From NCBI RefSeq assembly GCF_000016125.1, contig NC_009135.1:310001-374000 (forward strand): a stretch of DNA of 64,000 nucleotides, written 5' to 3'. The stretch is from Methanococcus maripaludis C5. GTDB lineage: Archaea; AGJL01; Methanococci; Methanococcales; Methanococcaceae. The notes under the pieces are model-generated. The model made no database searches. It saw only the letters and a program-made list of their open reading frames with translations, and was not told the origin of the DNA. How positions within the stretch are numbered: position 1 is the stretch's first letter; every line of letters begins with the position of its first letter. This document shows positions 1 through 7,556 of this stretch, one piece after another. The position numbers were made by a program, and so were the translations under genes.

Positions 1-486
1 TTCAGCACAAATTCCACATAAAACACAATCGTCTTTTTTAATTGTGATTTCCCCTAATACTAAGGATTTTCTTTCAGGAACTTCTCTTTCAACGTCAATA
101 GCACATTGAGGACATACTAATTCACACTGTTCACATAAAACACATTTGGACTGATTTAACTCAATTCCTCTTTTGATTTTAGGGTACTGTGGCATTTCGG
201 TGATTGGTTTGTCGTTAATGCTTAATTTAACTGCATCAAATGGACATGCACACGCACACATACCACATAAAACACATTTTTCTGAGATGTCTAATTTTGG
301 AGCATCAAGTTCTCCTTTAAAAATAGCACCTAATGGTCCCATTTCTATAGCGCTTGTAGGACAGATTTCGCTACAAATACCGCAACCAACACAGGTACAG
401 TCGTCCCATTTCAAGACTCTTTTTTCAACGCCAGATCTTGAAATTTCAATGACGCCATCATTTTCGTCTTTTTTGAAGTTTTTCAT
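1..486 (-). CDS. fwdF: Polyferredoxin subunit of formylmethanofuran dehydrogenase (FwdF-like), C-terminus cut by window edge
   Basis: The first 162 residues are present; the gene reads out of the window at position 1. Three complete CxxCxxCxxxCP [4Fe-4S] motifs and the beginning of a fourth are visible (for example CTCVGCGICSEICP, CVLCGMCACACP and CVLCEQCELVCP). Serial ferredoxin repeats of this kind are known from the polyferredoxin that carries electrons to formylmethanofuran dehydrogenase, which performs the first CO2-fixing step of methanogenesis in the cytoplasm. The start ATG lies 22 nt downstream of the HTH-ferredoxin gene and has a GGAGG-type ribosome site, so the two are probably co-transcribed. 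The rest of the fwd operon should lie beyond the left edge. Other methanogen polyferredoxins (MvhB, VhuB) cannot be fully excluded from this fragment alone. Confidence 0.8.
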   Translation of the reverse strand, partial: MKNFKKDENDGVIEISRSGVEKRVLKWDDCTCVGCGICSEICPTSAIEMGPLGAIFKGELDAPKLDISEKCVLCGMCACACPFDAVKLSINDKPITEMPQYPKIKRGIELNQSKCVLCEQCELVCPQCAIDVEREVPERKSLVLGEITIKKDDCVLCGICAE

Positions 487-508
487 TGTACTTCCTCCCT
501 AATTTCGA

Positions 509-955
509 TTATTTGACTATTTTCAAAGCACCAACAGGACATTCGGAAACGCATTTACAACAAAGAATGCATTTTTCTCTGTCTATTGATATGCCGATAT
601 CTTCGGAATATACTGAAATTGCCCCGTATTCGCATTCAAGGCATTTGCCACATGCGATACACTTTTCCATGTCAATATCTATTTTTATATTGTAAATCCG
701 TTCTATTAACTTTTTAGTAATCTGCTTGTTGTCTCCAAGCGAAGTAATTAATGGAATACCGTATTCTCGGGGTAAATTTATAATCTCTTCAGAGACTCTC
801 ATGACCTTATCTGATGGATATCTGCCGTGTAGGTAGTGGGAGATGATTGAACGATCCATTTCTAGAAACTCCGCTATCTCTCTTTGAAGTTTCCCTTCTT
901 TTCGCATTTTTATTGCGACTACTGCTTTGATCCCTGATAGTATATGTTCTGGCAT
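509..955 (-). CDS. HTH domain fused to a two-cluster ferredoxin, leader gene of the fwd operon
   Basis: This 148-residue protein has an N-terminal helix-turn-helix at about residues 18-45 (QREIAEFLEMDRSIISHYL) and a C-terminal ferredoxin at about 95-148. The first cysteine set is C99, C102, C105, C108, spaced CxxCxxCxxC without the usual final proline. The second set, C129, C132, C135, C139-P, is canonical, with an extra C133. The HTH resembles a phage-repressor/XRE-like recognition unit. The layout suggests a redox- or iron-sensitive DNA-binding protein that could control the downstream polyferredoxin and fwd genes. That role is inference from architecture and position. It might instead be an electron-carrier subunit with a relic DNA-binding domain. 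Confidence 0.75.
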   Translation of the reverse strand: MPEHILSGIKAVVAIKMRKEGKLQREIAEFLEMDRSIISHYLHGRYPSDKVMRVSEEIINLPREYGIPLITSLGDNKQITKKLIERIYNIKIDIDMEKCIACGKCLECEYGAISVYSEDIGISIDREKCILCCKCVSECPVGALKIVK

Positions 956-984
956 ATTTTCATCCCATGTGAGTCATATACAAC

Positions 985-1062
985 ATAGGCCACCTATCTA
1001 TTTATATGATTCTTCTAAAGTCAAATGATAAGATATATATACTATCGTTAGGTTCGCTAACG
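985..1062. promoter_or_regulatory. Divergent promoter region with two inverted repeats between the fwd leader and the ThiF-like gene
   Basis: Two short palindromes lie in the divergent gap. ATAGG-CCA-CCTAT is at 985-997 and CGTTAG-GTTCG-CTAACG is at 1046-1062. An AT-rich TATA-like stretch (GATATATATACT, 1031-1042) reads rightward just before the second palindrome. A leftward TATA-like ATATAAATAG lies near 999-1010 beside the first. Each palindrome therefore sits where a repressor could overlap a core promoter. They are candidates for binding by the neighbouring HTH-ferredoxin protein, but nothing in the sequence proves this. Confidence 0.4.
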
Positions 1063-1159
1063 TTATCTTTATATTATTAAAGGACAATTATATTTTTAAA
1101 TTCAGAAATTTAATCGAAAAATGTCAATTTTAAGTAAATATATTATTTTTGTGATTTTT

Positions 1160-1774
1160 ATGGATATTAAAGCACTTGAAGATAAATTAAAACCAAACGG
1201 AACCGTATCTATTATTGGATGTGGAAGGCTCGGGATTAGAATTGCAATGAATATTTTGGAAGTTCACAGGGGTGGATTTGAAAAGCTCCAAATTTTTGAT
1301 GCAGCAAAGATTGATCAAAATGATGTAGTGCACAGAAAACACGGTGCAAAAATTGGTGAATATAAAGTAAATTTTTTAAAAGAATTTTTCCCAGAAAGAA
1401 TTGAAGCATTTTTTGAAGACATTACTGAAAAAAATATTGAAAAAATAACTGGAGAAGTAGTTTTAATTGTTTTTGCGGGCGGAGATACCCTTCCAATTAG
1501 AAAAAAAATTGTAGAATACTGTAAAAATACTGGAAAAGTTGCAATTGGAACTAATGGGGTATTTGGATTCAATCCATTAATTAAAATTGGGGACGCGAAG
1601 ACCGAAAAAGGTCCAGTTGAATTTTTAGAAATGGGAACAAAAGGACATTTGGTAGTAGGCACGGGTAAATTTATAAAAGACATGGAACCAATAACACCAT
1701 ACACCTTAGACGAGATGGCAAAATACATCGTTATTGAATCTTTAAAAATAAAAAAAGAATTACTGAAAAACTAA
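1160..1774 (+). CDS. ThiF/E1-like Rossmann-fold protein of unknown function
   Basis: About 204 residues. A nucleotide-binding GCGRLG loop follows a hydrophobic strand (VSIIGCGRLGIRIA) near residue 15-25, and D/N/H residues in FDAAKIDQNDVVHRKHGAK resemble the ThiF/HesA/MoeB adenylyltransferase layout. The CxxC zinc pairs of MoeB are absent, so ordinary sulfur-carrier adenylation is uncertain. The methanogen HcgE family is another ThiF-like possibility. The ATG at 1160 was chosen because GTGATTTTT directly precedes it, which is the standard ribosome site here; an upstream in-frame ATG at 1121 has no such site. It is followed after 57 nt by nadA on the same strand. Confidence 0.6.
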   Translation: MDIKALEDKLKPNGTVSIIGCGRLGIRIAMNILEVHRGGFEKLQIFDAAKIDQNDVVHRKHGAKIGEYKVNFLKEFFPERIEAFFEDITEKNIEKITGEVVLIVFAGGDTLPIRKKIVEYCKNTGKVAIGTNGVFGFNPLIKIGDAKTEKGPVEFLEMGTKGHLVVGTGKFIKDMEPITPYTLDEMAKYIVIESLKIKKELLKN

Positions 1775-1831
1775 TGAAAAATAAAAAAGTGACAGATCAT
1801 TCAAAATCACGAATTTACTTTTGGTGTTTTT

Positions 1832-2749
1832 ATGGATATAATTGAAAGGATAAACAAACTGAAAAACGAGAAAAACGCAGTAATTTTGGCTCACAATTAC
1901 CAGCCTGAAGAAATTCAGAGAATTGCAGATATTATTGGAGATTCACTGGAATTATGCATTGCTGCAAGGGATACTGATGCAGATATAATTGTATTTTGTG
2001 GCGTAGATTTCATGGCAGAAACTGCAAAAGTACTAAACAGCGGAAAAAAAGTACTTATTCCAGAAATTGTTGAAACAGACTGCCCGATGGCACACCAGCT
2101 TCCACCTGAAGTTATAATTGATACAAAGAAAAAACACCCAAATGCAAAAGTTGTAATTTATGTAAATACGCTTGCTTCTGCAAAAGCTCTTGCTGATGCA
2201 ACATGTACTTCTGCAAATGCGGATTTGGTAGTAAATTCTTTCGAAGAAGACGAGATATTATTTGGCCCAGATAATAATTTGGGATACTTTGTATCAAGAA
2301 GATCGGATAAAAAAATTATCCCAATGCCTGAGGGTGGACACTGCTATGTCCATAAAATGTTTACTCTTGATGATGCAAGAGCAGTAAAAGAAAATTATCC
2401 CAATGCAGAACTTTTAATCCACCCCGAAAGTAACCCAAAATTACAGGATATTGCAGATCACGTAATGAGTACTGGTGGAATGGTAAAACACGTGTTAAAT
2501 TCAGAATGCAACGAATTTATCATCGGAACAGAATGCGATATGATATCAAGACTTAAAATTGATCTTGAAAAAGCAGGAAAATCAAAAAAATTAATTCCAT
2601 TAAGAAAAGATGCTTTATGTACTTCCATGAAGAATATAACTTTAGAAAAAATAGAAAAATGTCTTTTGGAAGAAAAATACGAAATAATGCTCGATAATAA
2701 AATAATTGAAAATGCAAGAAATGCAATCGAGAGAATGCTTTCAATTTAA
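1832..2749 (+). CDS. nadA: Quinolinate synthase
   Basis: NadA condenses iminoaspartate with dihydroxyacetone phosphate to quinolinate in de novo NAD synthesis and uses a [4Fe-4S] cluster. The 305-residue length is normal for the short archaeal form. Expected landmarks are present: AHNYQPEEIQ at 20-29, FCGVDFMAETAK at 55-66, and C84, C171 and C263 at the three cluster-ligand positions (ETDCPMA, GHCYVH, LCTSMK). The start ATG is preceded by GGTGTTTTT. The partner genes nadB/aspartate dehydrogenase and nadC are not in the window. Confidence 0.95.
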   Translation: MDIIERINKLKNEKNAVILAHNYQPEEIQRIADIIGDSLELCIAARDTDADIIVFCGVDFMAETAKVLNSGKKVLIPEIVETDCPMAHQLPPEVIIDTKKKHPNAKVVIYVNTLASAKALADATCTSANADLVVNSFEEDEILFGPDNNLGYFVSRRSDKKIIPMPEGGHCYVHKMFTLDDARAVKENYPNAELLIHPESNPKLQDIADHVMSTGGMVKHVLNSECNEFIIGTECDMISRLKIDLEKAGKSKKLIPLRKDALCTSMKNITLEKIEKCLLEEKYEIMLDNKIIENARNAIERMLSI

Positions 2750-2759
2750 TTTTTTTATT

Positions 2760-3119
2760 TTATTCTTCTTTTGCGTAGTATTTTACCATTTCTTCGGTTT
2801 CATCGAATATTTCAGCTTCGTAGTATTTTACATCGCCGTTAGTATCGATTTTTACATATACGTGCTCTATATTTTTGTATTGTTCATCAGTCTTTGTAAA
2901 ACTAGGAGTTACGGATTGTGAAAATGAGTTTCCTTCTCTGGCGTATTCAAAGATTATATTTCGACCTTCAACAATGTATCCTTGATAGTCTAAACCGCCC
3001 ATGTTAAATGTAACCGCTAAAAACACGTATTTTTCAGAGTTATCGGGTGCAAATGAAAAGTATATTGCGCCCACAAGAATTAAAAGCATAATTACTGGAA
3101 GTATATATTTAGAACTCAT
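2760..3119 (-). CDS. Small single-pass membrane protein, unknown function
   Basis: A 119-residue protein with one N-terminal hydrophobic segment (about residues 5-23, YILPVIMLLILVGAIYFSF) and a roughly 95-residue acidic, aromatic-rich domain. That domain should lie outside the cell if the segment acts as an uncleaved anchor. There is no lipobox and no recognisable motif. It begins 4 nt after the stop of the SepCysS gene on the same strand, so it is probably its operon partner, although nothing ties it functionally to tRNA charging. It converges tail-to-tail with nadA. Confidence 0.7.
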   Translation of the reverse strand: MSSKYILPVIMLLILVGAIYFSFAPDNSEKYVFLAVTFNMGGLDYQGYIVEGRNIIFEYAREGNSFSQSVTPSFTKTDEQYKNIEHVYVKIDTNGDVKYYEAEIFDETEEMVKYYAKEE

Positions 3120-3123
3120 TAAT

Positions 3124-4266
3124 TCACCTTAACTCGTTTATAATTGTTTTCATGCTATTTATCACGTAGTCAACTTGAGTATTGGTTAATCCATAAACAC
3201 TCATCTTAAATTCTTTTGTAACCCCCCTTCTTATCCCGCCGAGTCCTCTTCTCTTCAATTCTTCGTAGAAGAAAAATCCTCTTCTTTTATCTTTTTCTGC
3301 AATTTCATCTAAAATTGGAGTTTCAAATCGTATGATATCGTGGTTTCTAGGTTTTTCCCCAATTTGTTTAAATCCTAATGGTTCAAGTTCATTAACCACT
3401 TTTCTTGTTTTTTCAAGTTCTAAATCCCACTTTTTAACCCTTTCAATCAGGCGTTCAAAGCTTGCCATTAAACTCAAAATTGGAATTCCTCGACTTGTAC
3501 AGCCAAGCATCTGGAGTTCTTTTACCACATTTACTTTTGATGTTTCAAGCACTTCATCTTCGTATTTTTTATTTATTGAAAGAAGGCCACAAGGACCTGA
3601 TGCAGCCATACTTTTGTGTCCTGATGCTGCGATAAAGTCTACATTTAATTTTTTTCCGTCAATAGGCATTCTTCCAGCAGAATACGCACAGTTTAATAAA
3701 AATGGATACCCTTTCGATTTTGCAATTTTTCCTACCTTTTCAACATCTGCAACGTTTCCGTAATTTCCATCAACGTGCGTTAAAAGGATTAATCCAATAT
3801 TTTTTTTGGAGTCTTCGAGCATGTCAATTTTTTCAGCGTAACTTTCAGGAATTACTCTAAATGTCGGGTATTCCCCAATGTCGGTTTTTTCGTAGTTTAA
3901 TTTGGCCCTTTCGATTGCCACGTATGAAGTATAGTGGGCATTTCCATCTAAAACAACATAATCCCCTTCCTTACAGATGGAATTCATAACAGCGTATTTA
4001 CTTTCCCTTGCACCATGTGTAGGTCTTGTTATATCCATTCCTAAAAATTTGGACATATCTTCTAAAAATTCGTTTATTGGAGGAGTTTCGATTCTGTCAA
4101 GTCTTCCTGAACAGTAATCGCAGACACTGTATCCGTCCCAGTATTCATAGATTATTTTCTTAGATTCAGTTGGAAGGATTCCTCCCCTTTGAATTGGATT
4201 TAAATTAATCATTTCCCTTTCAAGATTTCTCGTAATATTTTTGTATTTATCAGTATTTATCTCCAT
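3124..4266 (-). CDS. pscS: O-phosphoseryl-tRNA(Cys):cysteinyl-tRNA synthase (SepCysS)
   Basis: A PLP enzyme that converts Sep-tRNA(Cys) to Cys-tRNA(Cys), the indirect cysteine-charging route of methanogens that lack CysRS. The 380-residue protein has the fold-type I lysine in ASGHKSMAASGP (K218). It also has the three conserved cysteines implicated in sulfur transfer: C49 and C52 (YSVCDYCSGR) and C256 (LGCTSRG). The start is supported by GGTGATTTT ahead of the ATG. SepRS is not in the window. LarE, a sulfur-mobilising enzyme, lies just upstream 28 nt away on the same strand, so the two may share a transcript. Confidence 0.95.
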   Translation of the reverse strand: MEINTDKYKNITRNLEREMINLNPIQRGGILPTESKKIIYEYWDGYSVCDYCSGRLDRIETPPINEFLEDMSKFLGMDITRPTHGARESKYAVMNSICKEGDYVVLDGNAHYTSYVAIERAKLNYEKTDIGEYPTFRVIPESYAEKIDMLEDSKKNIGLILLTHVDGNYGNVADVEKVGKIAKSKGYPFLLNCAYSAGRMPIDGKKLNVDFIAASGHKSMAASGPCGLLSINKKYEDEVLETSKVNVVKELQMLGCTSRGIPILSLMASFERLIERVKKWDLELEKTRKVVNELEPLGFKQIGEKPRNHDIIRFETPILDEIAEKDKRRGFFFYEELKRRGLGGIRRGVTKEFKMSVYGLTNTQVDYVINSMKTIINELR

Positions 4267-4293
4267 AAAATCACCAATTCTCGCGTAATTTAA

Positions 4294-5070
4294 TTATTTA
4301 AAATTTAGGTCGATTACAACCTTTTCAAACCCTATTTTTTTAAGTTCCGTATTTATTCTTTCTATCGAATCATTATCAAATATTTTTTCCGATTCGTTCT
4401 TTGTTAACTCAATAATTGCAATATTTTCAATGTAGCGCACCCTTAAATAACTTTCAATATGGAAGTTTGATTTTATAAACTCTTCTGCTAAATTCGATTT
4501 AGCCATATTTTCTTTAGAAATCGGTGCTGATAAAATACGGGTGGCCATACAGGTATCTTTTTTTGGAATATCAATTTTTAAGTATTTTGAAATTTCGAAA
4601 ACGTCATTTTTGTTGAATTTTAAATCAGAAAGGGGAGAAATTATATTTTCTTCGTGAAAAGCTTTTATTCCTGGCCTATCTTCGAATATATCGTCGTAAA
4701 TCGTTCCATCAACAATAATATCATAATTTAATTCATTTTTTATTTTTTTAAGTTCTTCTGCAATTCTTTTTTTACAGTTGTAACACCGGTTTTCTAAGTT
4801 TTTTGAGGTAATTTCATTTAAATAATCTATTTTTTCTGTTTTCTGGGGAATATTATATTTTTTAGCACAATCTTCTGCTTTTTTTATTACATTTTCAGAA
4901 AAAAATCCGTTATCAACCGTTACAGCGAGTGTTTTTGTGGCATCGCTTGCAATTTTTGAAATAAGTGTGCTGTCAACACCTCCGGAATACGCAACAATCA
5001 CTTTTTTATTTTTGAAAAATTCGAGTAATGAATTATATTTTTCCAGCAAACATTTTTCCATGTTTATCAT
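4294..5070 (-). CDS. larE: LarE-family PP-loop sulfur transferase, three-cysteine type
   Basis: A 258-residue ATP-pyrophosphatase (PP-loop SGGVDST at 29-35) of the LarE family, which activates a substrate by AMPylation and then transfers sulfur. C174 (DTCMATR) matches the sulfur-donor cysteine of bacterial LarE. Two more cysteines, C96 and C99 (NRCYNCKKR), give the three-cysteine set known in LarE relatives that bind a [4Fe-4S] cluster and can act repeatedly rather than sacrificially. The ATG at 5070 overlaps the bioB stop as ATGA; a second ATG at 5061 is also possible. No larA, larB or larC is nearby, so lactate racemase cofactor synthesis is not indicated locally. Sulfur supply to BioB or SepCysS is inference. 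Confidence 0.85.
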   Translation of the reverse strand: MINMEKCLLEKYNSLLEFFKNKKVIVAYSGGVDSTLISKIASDATKTLAVTVDNGFFSENVIKKAEDCAKKYNIPQKTEKIDYLNEITSKNLENRCYNCKKRIAEELKKIKNELNYDIIVDGTIYDDIFEDRPGIKAFHEENIISPLSDLKFNKNDVFEISKYLKIDIPKKDTCMATRILSAPISKENMAKSNLAEEFIKSNFHIESYLRVRYIENIAIIELTKNESEKIFDNDSIERINTELKKIGFEKVVIDLNFK

Positions 5071-6050
5071 CGCTCAAAACCCATTTCTTCAATCATTTTT
5101 AAATCGGATTGGATATTTTGTCCATTTGTTGTTAAATAGTTTCCAATCATTAAACCATCAATTGCAAGAAGTGAATATTTTTGCATATCTTTTAAAACAT
5201 GCTCTCTTCCACCACAAAGCCGTATTACTTTATTTGGAAGAGTAATTCTTGCAATGCAGAGAGATTTCAATGCACCAATGGAATTAATTGGCGAAATATC
5301 CCCTGAGTTTATTCTATCGTAAATTTTGGTGCCGTAAATAGGATTTAAAAGATTTAGTGCAATACTATCAACACCGAGCTTTTTTAAATCTAAAAATAAA
5401 TTAATTCTATCATCAATGGATTCACCCATTCCAAAAATACCGCCGCTGCACATTTCAAGCCCAATTTTTTTAGCTTCGAGAATTACTTTTATTTTATCGT
5501 TGTAGTCATGGGTTGTACAGATATTTTTAAAGTAATTTTCAGAAGTTTCAAGGTTATTGTGGATTCTTACGTTTTTTTCGTTTAAAGCTTTCAATTGATC
5601 TTTATTTAAAAGCCCTAGAGACACACATACTTTCAATTTCGTTTTATTTTGAATTTCTTCAATAGATTCAATAATTTTTTCAAATTCTAAATCTGTAACT
5701 GTTTTTCCACTTACAACAATTGAAAAGCGGTTTGAATATTTTTCAACGGATTTAGCATTTTTTAAAATCTCTTCTTTTGATTTTAATTCATATGTATCTA
5801 TTTTTGAACTGTTATGTTTTGATTGAGAGCAGAATATACAGTTTTCAGGACATATTCCTGATTTGGCATTCATAATGGAGCATAAATCAATTTTATCTTT
5901 GTTAAATAATTTTTTTAAGGCGTATGAAATATCCAGCAAATCATTTAAATCTAAATTCCACAAATCAATTAAATCGTTCCTATTTAGTTTTTTAGAAGCT
6001 GATTTTTCGTAAATTTCTAAAGAATCAGAATTTAATTTAATTTCCTTCAA
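5067..6050 (-). CDS. bioB: Biotin synthase-like radical SAM enzyme with one auxiliary-cluster cysteine missing
   Basis: A 327-residue radical SAM protein. C67, C71 and C74 (GICPENCIFC) form the SAM cluster. NNLETS (165-170), MCSGGIFGMGE (200-210) and IRLCGGRE (276-283) are BioB signatures. In E. coli BioB the [2Fe-2S] sulfur-donating cluster is held by C97, C128, C188 and R260. The matching residues here are S110 (NRFS), C142, C201 and R277, so one cysteine is replaced by serine. C178 and C279 are extra cysteines that might compensate. The stop overlaps the larE start by 4 nt, implying translational coupling. Biotin synthase is the best call, but another sulfur-inserting or HmdB-like activity is possible. 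Confidence 0.75.
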   Translation of the reverse strand: MKEIKLNSDSLEIYEKSASKKLNRNDLIDLWNLDLNDLLDISYALKKLFNKDKIDLCSIMNAKSGICPENCIFCSQSKHNSSKIDTYELKSKEEILKNAKSVEKYSNRFSIVVSGKTVTDLEFEKIIESIEEIQNKTKLKVCVSLGLLNKDQLKALNEKNVRIHNNLETSENYFKNICTTHDYNDKIKVILEAKKIGLEMCSGGIFGMGESIDDRINLFLDLKKLGVDSIALNLLNPIYGTKIYDRINSGDISPINSIGALKSLCIARITLPNKVIRLCGGREHVLKDMQKYSLLAIDGLMIGNYLTTNGQNIQSDLKMIEEMGFER

Positions 6051-6127
6051 AAAACCACCTTTATGGCGAATAAGTTTCTAAAATAATTTTAAAAATAGTA
6101 TTTGTTTTTACATTTTAAATTTAATGA

Positions 6128-6328
6128 TCATCTGTTTTCTTCGGAGCCATATGATTCATCATTAGAAGTATCGTATTTTTCTTCATTTTCTTCTTCATAT
6201 TCTTCGTTTAAAACGGCGGCCTGAACAGTTTCATTTGACGGATCTGTATAGTCTGCACATCCGGTAAGGATTACGCAAAATATTATTGCAGAAATTAAAA
6301 CGATACCTTTTATTGCTTTTGAGTTCAT
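6128..6328 (-). CDS. Small acidic lipoprotein
   Basis: About 66 residues: a positively charged start (MNSKAIKG), a hydrophobic core and a lipobox LTGC, giving a mature lipid-anchored peptide of about 43 residues. The mature part is very acidic (runs of Glu, Asp, Ser and Tyr) and lacks recognisable motifs. The ATG at 6328 is preferred because GGTG sits 5 nt upstream; the reading frame continues to a TTG at 6340 that overlaps that site. It is the last gene of the moeB-moaE-UPF0280 run. Function unknown. Confidence 0.7.
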   Translation of the reverse strand: MNSKAIKGIVLISAIIFCVILTGCADYTDPSNETVQAAVLNEEYEEENEEKYDTSNDESYGSEENR

Positions 6329-6358
6329 GATATACACCAAATATACTATAATTTTACT

Positions 6359-7102
6359 TCAAACCATTTCAAAAACATTTCCCAAAACTTCTTTTTTATC
6401 CGTTTTTATCAATTGGGGTATTTTTCCAATTTTGCCAGCATGTTCGCCCATGCATACAAAAACACCATCAATTTTGGAAATAGTTTCAGCTTTTTCAAGA
6501 CAATTATTCATTGCATCAACAGCATTTCCAACTGCAAAATTTCCAATCGAAGTTGCAGCTGCATCTGCAATAATTGCAGATTTTGAAAAAACAGTAACTG
6601 AATCAGCATTTCCAAAGCTTACAGAGTGTCCAACAGTTCCTGATGAGGTACAGATTCCATATCCATTTTTCATTTTTTCTTTTTTTAGTTTAAATCCCAA
6701 ATTTCCAGAAAGTGACGAATTTCCGGCATAAAGTCCAACTGTTGTATCCATTTCACATTTTAAACAGATATCGCCACCATTTTCAGAAATTGCATTTTTA
6801 CAGTCATTTTCAATCAGATTTTCAACAATTAACTGACTGAATGTTCCTGCAACTGCCGCCATTGGCCCGACATCCGCGTTAAATCCAGCTTCAGCCATTA
6901 ATTTTACTATTTTTGGCGCGTTATCCGGAACTTCAAGTGGTGAATAGCTAGTTAAAAAAATGGGATTTCTTAAAATATAATTTTCAAGGTTTAATCGTTC
7001 ATTAATAACGGCATTTTTCGCCATTTTAAAAAATTTGGGATTATCTACTTTTAAAAGAATATTTGTTTCTTTAATTGCTATTTGTTCTTGAAAAAATTTC
7101 AT
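6359..7102 (-). CDS. UPF0280 family protein (ApbE-like fold)
   Basis: A 247-residue protein matching the archaeal UPF0280 family, which is distantly related to the FMN transferase ApbE. Features include VGPMAAVAGTFSQ at about 98-110, ENGGDICLKC, GICTSSGTVGHSVSFG and SIGNFAVGNAVDA, typical of the ApbE-type scaffold. The family's reaction is not established to my knowledge. It lies 28 nt behind moaE on the same strand, so an association with molybdopterin or flavin cofactor metabolism is plausible but is inference. Confidence 0.8.
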   Translation of the reverse strand: MKFFQEQIAIKETNILLKVDNPKFFKMAKNAVINERLNLENYILRNPIFLTSYSPLEVPDNAPKIVKLMAEAGFNADVGPMAAVAGTFSQLIVENLIENDCKNAISENGGDICLKCEMDTTVGLYAGNSSLSGNLGFKLKKEKMKNGYGICTSSGTVGHSVSFGNADSVTVFSKSAIIADAAATSIGNFAVGNAVDAMNNCLEKAETISKIDGVFVCMGEHAGKIGKIPQLIKTDKKEVLGNVFEMV

Positions 7103-7130
7103 GGTATTCCTTTTTTAAAATTAAAATAAC

Positions 7131-7556
7131 TTAGTGCTGTTCTACCCAGTAGGAACCATCTTTTGAAAATTCCTTTTTCCATATCGGAACTTCTTCTTTT
7201 AAGCTGTCGATCAAATATTCACAGGCTAAAAATGCTTCTTTTCTGTGTTTTGCACCAACAACGATTAATACAATATTTTCTCCAACGTTTAGCGTTCCAA
7301 TCCTGTGGATTAATGTAGCATTGATTATGTTAAACTTTTCAATTGCCCTATTTTTTAATTCTTCAAGTTTTTTTGAAGCCATCTGTTCGTAGCATTCAAA
7401 TTCAATAAATTCAGCTTCTTTTTCAACGCCTTTATCATATCCTACGTTTCTAACAACCCCTACAAAATTTACAAGACCGCCTATTTCAGGATGTTCTTTT
7501 AAAAGGGCTTTAGTTTCAACATCAACGTTAAAATCTTCATTAGACACTCTAATCAT
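7131..7556 (-). CDS. moaE: Molybdopterin synthase catalytic subunit
   Basis: MoaE inserts the two dithiolene sulfurs into precursor Z, taking sulfur from a MoaD thiocarboxylate. At 141 residues it has the usual length and signatures: GGLVNFVGVVR, IHRIGTLNVGE, GAKHRKEAFLACEYLID and the catalytic-lysine block PIWKKE near the C-terminus. Its start overlaps the end of moeB by 8 nt, so the two are translationally coupled. No moaD lies in the window. The product would serve the molybdenum/tungsten enzymes, including the Fwd complex whose genes begin at the left edge. Confidence 0.93.
   Translation of the reverse strand: MIRVSNEDFNVDVETKALLKEHPEIGGLVNFVGVVRNVGYDKGVEKEAEFIEFECYEQMASKKLEELKNRAIEKFNIINATLIHRIGTLNVGENIVLIVVGAKHRKEAFLACEYLIDSLKEEVPIWKKEFSKDGSYWVEQH

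Noticed and set aside
173-695. Plus-strand frames opposite the polyferredoxin and HTH-ferredoxin genes
   Set aside because: They are shadows of cysteine-rich genes on the opposite strand, whose CxxCxxCxxxCP motifs are clear.
1121-1159. N-terminal extension of the ThiF-like protein (hydrophobic MSILSKYIIFVIF)
   Set aside because: It looks like a membrane segment, but it is simply the translation of the ribosome-site leader; GTGATTTTT directly precedes the ATG at 1160.
3124-5070. SepCysS and LarE considered as a novel dedicated tRNA-sulfur system
   Set aside because: Adjacency of 28 nt is suggestive, but LarE is coupled more tightly to bioB by ATGA overlap and no cysteine-desulfurase-like partner is present, so the SepCysS link stays a side hypothesis.
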